DNA of 64,000 nucleotides. It comes from Alphaproteobacteria bacterium SS10 (GTDB lineage: Bacteria; Pseudomonadota; Alphaproteobacteria; TMED2). The notes under the pieces were generated by a model. That model was not told where the DNA came from. It was given only the letters and a program-made list of their open reading frames with translations, and did not search any database. Within the stretch, counting starts at the first letter, position 1; the number at the start of each line of letters is the position of its first letter. Shown in pieces: positions 58,389 through 64,000 of the stretch. The DNA lies in assembly GCA_019192455.1 (NCBI GenBank), contig JAHCML010000004.1:1-64000 (forward strand), given 5' to 3'. The translations under genes and the position numbers were made by a program.

Positions 58389-61300
58389 ATGTCGAAGCCG
58401 TTCACAGCCGTTAAGCGTGTGCGCAAGAACTTCGGGCGGATTACCGAAGTGACGGAGATGCCAAACCTGATTGAGGTGCAGCGCAGCTCCTATGACAAGT
58501 TTCTCCAGCCAAGTGAGGATGATCCCTCAGGTTTGGCCGAGGTGTTTAAATCGGTGTTCCCGATCCGTGATTTCTCGGATCGTGCGGAACTCGATTTCGT
58601 CTCTTATGAGCTGGAAGACCCGAAATATGACACTGAAGAGTGTCAGCAGCGTGGTCTGACCTACGCAGCACCTTTGAAGGTGACCCTGCGCCTCTCCGTC
58701 TTTGACGTTGATGAGGATAGCGGCCTGCGCTCGATCCGGGACATCAAAGAGCAAGACGTCTATATGGGCGACATGCCGCTGATGACCGATAACGGTACGT
58801 TCATCGTGAACGGCACCGAGCGGGTGATCGTTAGCCAGATGCACCGTAGCCCTGGCGTGTTCTTCGATCACGATAAGGGCAAGACCCACGCTTCCGGTAA
58901 ATACCTCTTTGCTTCCCGCGTGATCCCTTACCGCGGTTCCTGGCTCGACTTTGAGTTCGATCCCAAGGACATGGTTTATGTGCGTATCGACCGTCGCCGG
59001 AAGCTGCCGGTGACCACCCTTCTTTACGCCCTCGACAGTGCGGAGACCGAAGAGTACCGCGCCGAGGTTGAGGCCAAGAAGGTCGATGGTGTCGACGCCG
59101 AAGTGGATCGCATGCTGATCAACGGCATGACCCGTGAGGAAATCCTCGCCAACTTCTACCAGCCAATGGTGGTGAGTAAGGGCAAGGATGGCTGGGTCGT
59201 CGATTTCAGCGCTGACGCTGTTAAGGCCCTTAAGCTCTCCGGCGACCTGCTGGACGGTAAGAGTGGAAAGGTCGTGCTTGAGGCTGGCAAGAAGCTGACC
59301 CCACGTACCCTGAAAAAGCTCGATGAGTCTGGCGTTAAGTCCATTCGCGTTGCTGAAGAGAACCTGGTCGGCATGTTCCTCGCCAATGACTTGGTGGACA
59401 TGGCAACCGGTGAAGTCATCCAGGAAGCTGGTGACGAGATCGATGAGGACATGCTCGCTGTTCTAGCTGAGCGGAAGATCACCGATCTGAACCTCCTGCA
59501 GCTCGACCAGGTGTCTGTTGGCGCCTACATCCGCAACACCATGGCGATCGATAAGAACGCCACGCGTGAAGATGCGCTGATCGATATCTATCGCGTCATG
59601 CGCCCAGGTGAGCCGCCAACCTTGGAAAGCGCAGAGGCGCTGTTCCACGGCCTGTTCTTCGATCAAGAGCGCTACGACCTCTCGGCTGTTGGTCGGGTGA
59701 AGATGAATTCTCGCCTGGATCAAGAAACCGATGATCAGCTGCGTGTGCTGCGTAAGCAGGACATCCTTGAAATCCTTAAGATCCTAATGGAGCTGAAGGA
59801 CGGCAAAGGCGAGATCGACGATATTGACCACCTCGGTAACCGCCGGGTCCGTTCGGTCGGTGAGTTGATGGAGAACCAGTATCGCGTTGGCCTGCTGCGT
59901 ATGGAGCGTGCCATTCGTGAGCGGATGTCCTCTGTCGATATCGACACCGTCATGCCGCATGACCTGATCAATGCGAAGCCGGCTGCTGCTGCTGTGCGTG
60001 AGTTCTTTGGCTCATCCCAGCTCAGCCAATTTATGGACCAAACCAACCCGCTCTCTGAGATTACCCACAAGCGCCGTCTGTCAGCGCTTGGCCCGGGTGG
60101 TCTGACCCGTGAGCGTGCTGGCTTTGAGGTTCGTGACGTTCACACCACCCACTATGGTCGTATCTGCCCGATTGAGACCCCTGAAGGTCCAAACATTGGT
60201 CTAATCAACTCGCTCGCTACCTATGCTCGCGTGAACCGCTATGGCTTCATTGAGAGCCCATATCGGAAGGTCGAGAAGAGCAAGGTGACCGATGAGGTGG
60301 TTTACCTCTCCGCTATGGAAGAGGGCCGCTACACCATCGCTCAGGCGAACTCTGAGCTGGATGGCAAAGGTCAGTTCGTTGAAGAGCTGGTTGACTGTCG
60401 TCAGGCCGGTGACGGTGTCCCCGCGATGCCTGAACAGATCGACATGATCGACGTCTCGCCAAAGCAGCTTGTCTCGGTTGCGGCCGCACTCATCCCGTTC
60501 CTTGAGAACGATGATGCGAACCGCGCGCTGATGGGCTCGAACATGCAACGTCAGGCTGTGCCACTGCTGCAAGCAGATGCACCGCTGGTTGGTACCGGCA
60601 TGGAAGCAACCGTGGCCCGCGATAGTGGCGCCTCCGTGGTTGCTCGCCGCACCGGTGTGGTTGACCAAGTCGATGGTAACCGGATCGTTGTCCGGGCCAC
60701 CGAAGAGGATGACCCAACCGCACCAGTGGTCGACATCTACAAGCTGCGGAAGTTCCAACGCTCGAACCAGAACACCTGTATTACCCAGCGTCCGTTGATC
60801 AAAACCGGCGATTTGGTTCAGGCTGGTGAGATCATCGCTGATGGCCCATCGACCCAGTTCGGTGAGCTGGCGCTTGGCCGTAACGTGCTCTGCGCGTTCA
60901 TGCCTTGGATGGGCTACAACTTTGAGGATTCCATCCTGATCTCTGAGCGGATCGTTCGTGATGACGTCTTCACCTCGATCCACATTGAAGAGTTCGAGGT
61001 CATGGCCCGCGATACCAAGCTGGGCCAAGAGGACATCACCCGCGACATCCCGAACACCGGTGAAGAAGCGCTGCGCAACCTTGATGAGGCTGGCATCGTC
61101 TATATCGGTGCCGAGATTGAGCCGGGCGATATCCTGGTCGGTAAGGTGACGCCAAAGGGTGAGAGCCCAATGACGCCGGAGGAGAAACTGCTCCGCGCCA
61201 TCTTTGGTGAGAAAGCGTCCGACGTTAAGGATACCTCGCTAAAGGTGCCACCAGGTGTGACCGGTACGGTCGTTGAGGTTCGTGTCTTCTCACGCCGCGG

Positions 61301-62585
61301 CGTTGATAAGGACGAGCGGGCGCTGTCGATCGAGCAAGCTGAGATCGAGCGCCTCGCGAAGGACCGTGATGACGAGCGTCGCATCCTTGAGCGTAACTTC
61401 TATGGTCGCCTGCGCGAGCTGCTGATCGATCAGAAGTCCGCTTCTGGTCCGAAAGGCTTCAAAACCGGTGGCAAGATCACCCCAGAGGATCTGGATCAGT
61501 TCACCCCTGGCCAATGGCGCCAGATCACGGTGGCTGACGATAAGGCTATGGGTACGATTGAAGCGATCGGCGCCACCTTCGACAGTGCTATTGAAGCCCT
61601 GTTGAGCCGCTTCGAAGACAAGATCGAGAAGCTGCAACGTGGTGATGAGCTGCTGCCTGGTGTGATGAAGATGGTCAAAGTCTTCGTCGCGGTGAAGCGT
61701 AAGCTTCAGCCTGGTGACAAGATGGCTGGCCGCCACGGCAACAAGGGTGTGATTTCCAAGATCGTTCCGATTGAGGACATGCCTTACCTCGAAGACGGCA
61801 CCCATGTGGACATCGTCCTGAACCCGCTGGGCGTGCCCTCGCGGATGAATGTGGGTCAGATTCTTGAAACCCATCTGGGCTGGGCAGCGGCATCGCTGGG
61901 CCAGCAGATCGGTAAAACCGTGAACCGGGTCCAGGCGCTGGCGCGCTCGGATCAAGACACGGCGCCGATGATGGAAGACCTCAAGACCAAGCTGAAAGAC
62001 GTCTATGGCGACGCTCAGTACAAAGCTGAGGTTGAGCCCATGAACGAGCAGCAGCTGCTTGATCTTGGCAAGAACCTGACCGGCGGCGTGCCAATGGCAA
62101 CGCCAGTCTTTGACGGTGCCCGTGAGGAAGAAATCAACGGCATGCTTGAGCTTGCTGGTCTGTCGACCTCGGGTCAGGTGACCCTGATCGACGGCCGGAC
62201 GGGTGAGCCGTTCCACCGGATGGTGACCGTTGGCTACATCTACATGCTGAAGCTGCACCACTTGGTGGATGACAAAATCCACGCCCGTTCGATTGGCCCA
62301 TACAGCCTCGTCACCCAGCAGCCGCTTGGTGGTAAGGCCCAGTTCGGTGGTCAGCGCTTCGGTGAGATGGAGTGTTGGGCGCTGCAGGCCTATGGCGCTG
62401 CTTACACGCTGCAGGAAATGCTGACCGTCAAATCGGATGACGTCTCTGGCCGTACCAAGGTCTATGAGTCGATCGTTCGCGGCGATGACAATTTCGAGGC
62501 TGGTATTCCAGAATCCTTCAACGTCCTCGTGAAGGAACTGAAATCCCTTGGCCTGAATGTGGATCTAACCCAAAGGGCGCTTTGA
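58389..62585 (+). CDS. rpoB: DNA-directed RNA polymerase subunit beta
   Basis: A 1398-residue beta subunit, with the lineage-typical insertions of proteobacteria. The N-terminus reads [36 protein letters not shown]. The rifampicin region is present and wild type in pattern ([30 protein letters not shown], about 535-565). Later catalytic parts include [34 protein letters not shown] and [38 protein letters not shown] near the C-terminus. It forms the active centre with RpoC. A perfect hairpin surrounds its stop codon, and rpoC starts 94 nt later. Confidence 0.99.
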   Translation: MSKPFTAVKRVRKNFGRITEVTEMPNLIEVQRSSYDKFLQPSEDDPSGLAEVFKSVFPIRDFSDRAELDFVSYELEDPKYDTEECQQRGLTYAAPLKVTLRLSVFDVDEDSGLRSIRDIKEQDVYMGDMPLMTDNGTFIVNGTERVIVSQMHRSPGVFFDHDKGKTHASGKYLFASRVIPYRGSWLDFEFDPKDMVYVRIDRRRKLPVTTLLYALDSAETEEYRAEVEAKKVDGVDAEVDRMLINGMTREEILANFYQPMVVSKGKDGWVVDFSADAVKALKLSGDLLDGKSGKVVLEAGKKLTPRTLKKLDESGVKSIRVAEENLVGMFLANDLVDMATGEVIQEAGDEIDEDMLAVLAERKITDLNLLQLDQVSVGAYIRNTMAIDKNATREDALIDIYRVMRPGEPPTLESAEALFHGLFFDQERYDLSAVGRVKMNSRLDQETDDQLRVLRKQDILEILKILMELKDGKGEIDDIDHLGNRRVRSVGELMENQYRVGLLRMERAIRERMSSVDIDTVMPHDLINAKPAAAAVREFFGSSQLSQFMDQTNPLSEITHKRRLSALGPGGLTRERAGFEVRDVHTTHYGRICPIETPEGPNIGLINSLATYARVNRYGFIESPYRKVEKSKVTDEVVYLSAMEEGRYTIAQANSELDGKGQFVEELVDCRQAGDGVPAMPEQIDMIDVSPKQLVSVAAALIPFLENDDANRALMGSNMQRQAVPLLQADAPLVGTGMEATVARDSGASVVARRTGVVDQVDGNRIVVRATEEDDPTAPVVDIYKLRKFQRSNQNTCITQRPLIKTGDLVQAGEIIADGPSTQFGELALGRNVLCAFMPWMGYNFEDSILISERIVRDDVFTSIHIEEFEVMARDTKLGQEDITRDIPNTGEEALRNLDEAGIVYIGAEIEPGDILVGKVTPKGESPMTPEEKLLRAIFGEKASDVKDTSLKVPPGVTGTVVEVRVFSRRGVDKDERALSIEQAEIERLAKDRDDERRILERNFYGRLRELLIDQKSASGPKGFKTGGKITPEDLDQFTPGQWRQITVADDKAMGTIEAIGATFDSAIEALLSRFEDKIEKLQRGDELLPGVMKMVKVFVAVKRKLQPGDKMAGRHGNKGVISKIVPIEDMPYLEDGTHVDIVLNPLGVPSRMNVGQILETHLGWAAASLGQQIGKTVNRVQALARSDQDTAPMMEDLKTKLKDVYGDAQYKAEVEPMNEQQLLDLGKNLTGGVPMATPVFDGAREEEINGMLELAGLSTSGQVTLIDGRTGEPFHRMVTVGYIYMLKLHHLVDDKIHARSIGPYSLVTQQPLGGKAQFGGQRFGEMECWALQAYGAAYTLQEMLTVKSDDVSGRTKVYESIVRGDDNFEAGIPESFNVLVKELKSLGLNVDLTQRAL

Positions 62586-62597
62586 TTAGCGCCCTTT
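62572..62597 (+). other. Perfect hairpin around the rpoB stop codon
   Basis: AAAGGGCGCT and AGCGCCCTTT form a 10-bp perfect stem whose 6-nt loop TTGATT contains most of the TGA stop. The descending arm ends in TTT but no real T-run follows. It could affect rpoB-rpoC mRNA processing or the ratio of the two subunits. Confidence 0.6.
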
Positions 62598-62616
62598 AGG
62601 GAAATTGGACGACTGA

Positions 62617-64000
<1,384 letters not shown>

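Noticed and set aside
60201-62282. Long minus-strand frames opposite rpoB (up to 330 codons)
   Set aside because: High codon bias of rpoB keeps the antisense frame open by chance; no protein-like pattern is seen.

Overview
The window is chromosomal DNA from an alphaproteobacterium, probably of the order Rhodospirillales in the broad sense; no species can be named from it. The grounds are the alphaproteobacterial style of its core genes (tRNA-Trp/secE/nusG/rplKAJL/rpoBC, an HDAC-fold hydrolase near xseB-dxs, efp-suhB-stator pair-rpmE, COQ9, a 17-kDa-type surface lipoprotein, a Sit-type Mn transporter beside MntR), the moderately high GC and GGAG-type ribosome binding sites. Almost all of it is dense coding sequence. 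I found no CRISPR array, integrase, transposase, IS or prophage block.

Layout. 1-4.0 kb (minus): efp, suhB, a MotA/ExbB-like and an OmpA/MotB-like stator pair, and the first 12 codons of rpmE. epmA, which modifies EF-P, is divergent from efp. 5.2-15.5 kb: a VOC protein, a hypothetical, a ThiE-like protein, an HBM-type chemoreceptor, a DhnA-type FBP aldolase, a beta-alanine:pyruvate-type transaminase, an RDD membrane protein, an exported gamma-glutamyltransferase and CheZ. 15.5-20.4 kb (minus): an RND pump with its adaptor and a trailing ArsR regulator. 20.5-26.9 kb (plus): an HDAC-like hydrolase, an unusual 629-residue protein with an LPD7-like core, xseB, dxs and tlyA. 26.9-34.9 kb: sppA, an AhpD-like protein, a methyltransferase, aroC-fabI, a surface-antigen lipoprotein, pdxH and a CDF transporter.

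35-39.5 kb is a manganese module: mntR divergent from sitABCD, with a DtxR-type inverted repeat between them, a permease carrying an extra C-terminal domain, and the CDF transporter next door. 39.7-48.1 kb: a small membrane hypothetical, a probably leaderless uvrD, prmA, a small acidic/basic protein, an aminopeptidase P with an N-terminal extension, rpsU (apparently with an AUC start), def and coq9. 48.1-53.6 kb is more lineage-specific: an EamA transporter, a coil-rich hypothetical, a Gly/Met-rich exported protein, ribF, a double zf-TFIIB protein and a LamG-like protein.

53.6-64 kb is the expression-machinery block: tRNA-Gly, tRNA-Trp, secE, nusG, rplK, rplA, rplJ, rplL, rpoB and the first third of rpoC. 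Its long non-coding leaders hold strong hairpins. The 826-nt rplL-rpoB gap contains a promoter-like pair, several stem-loops and a terminator-like hairpin in a row, which makes it the best candidate here for an undescribed structured RNA. The other leading candidate for novelty is the LPD7-like protein between the HDAC-like gene and xseB.
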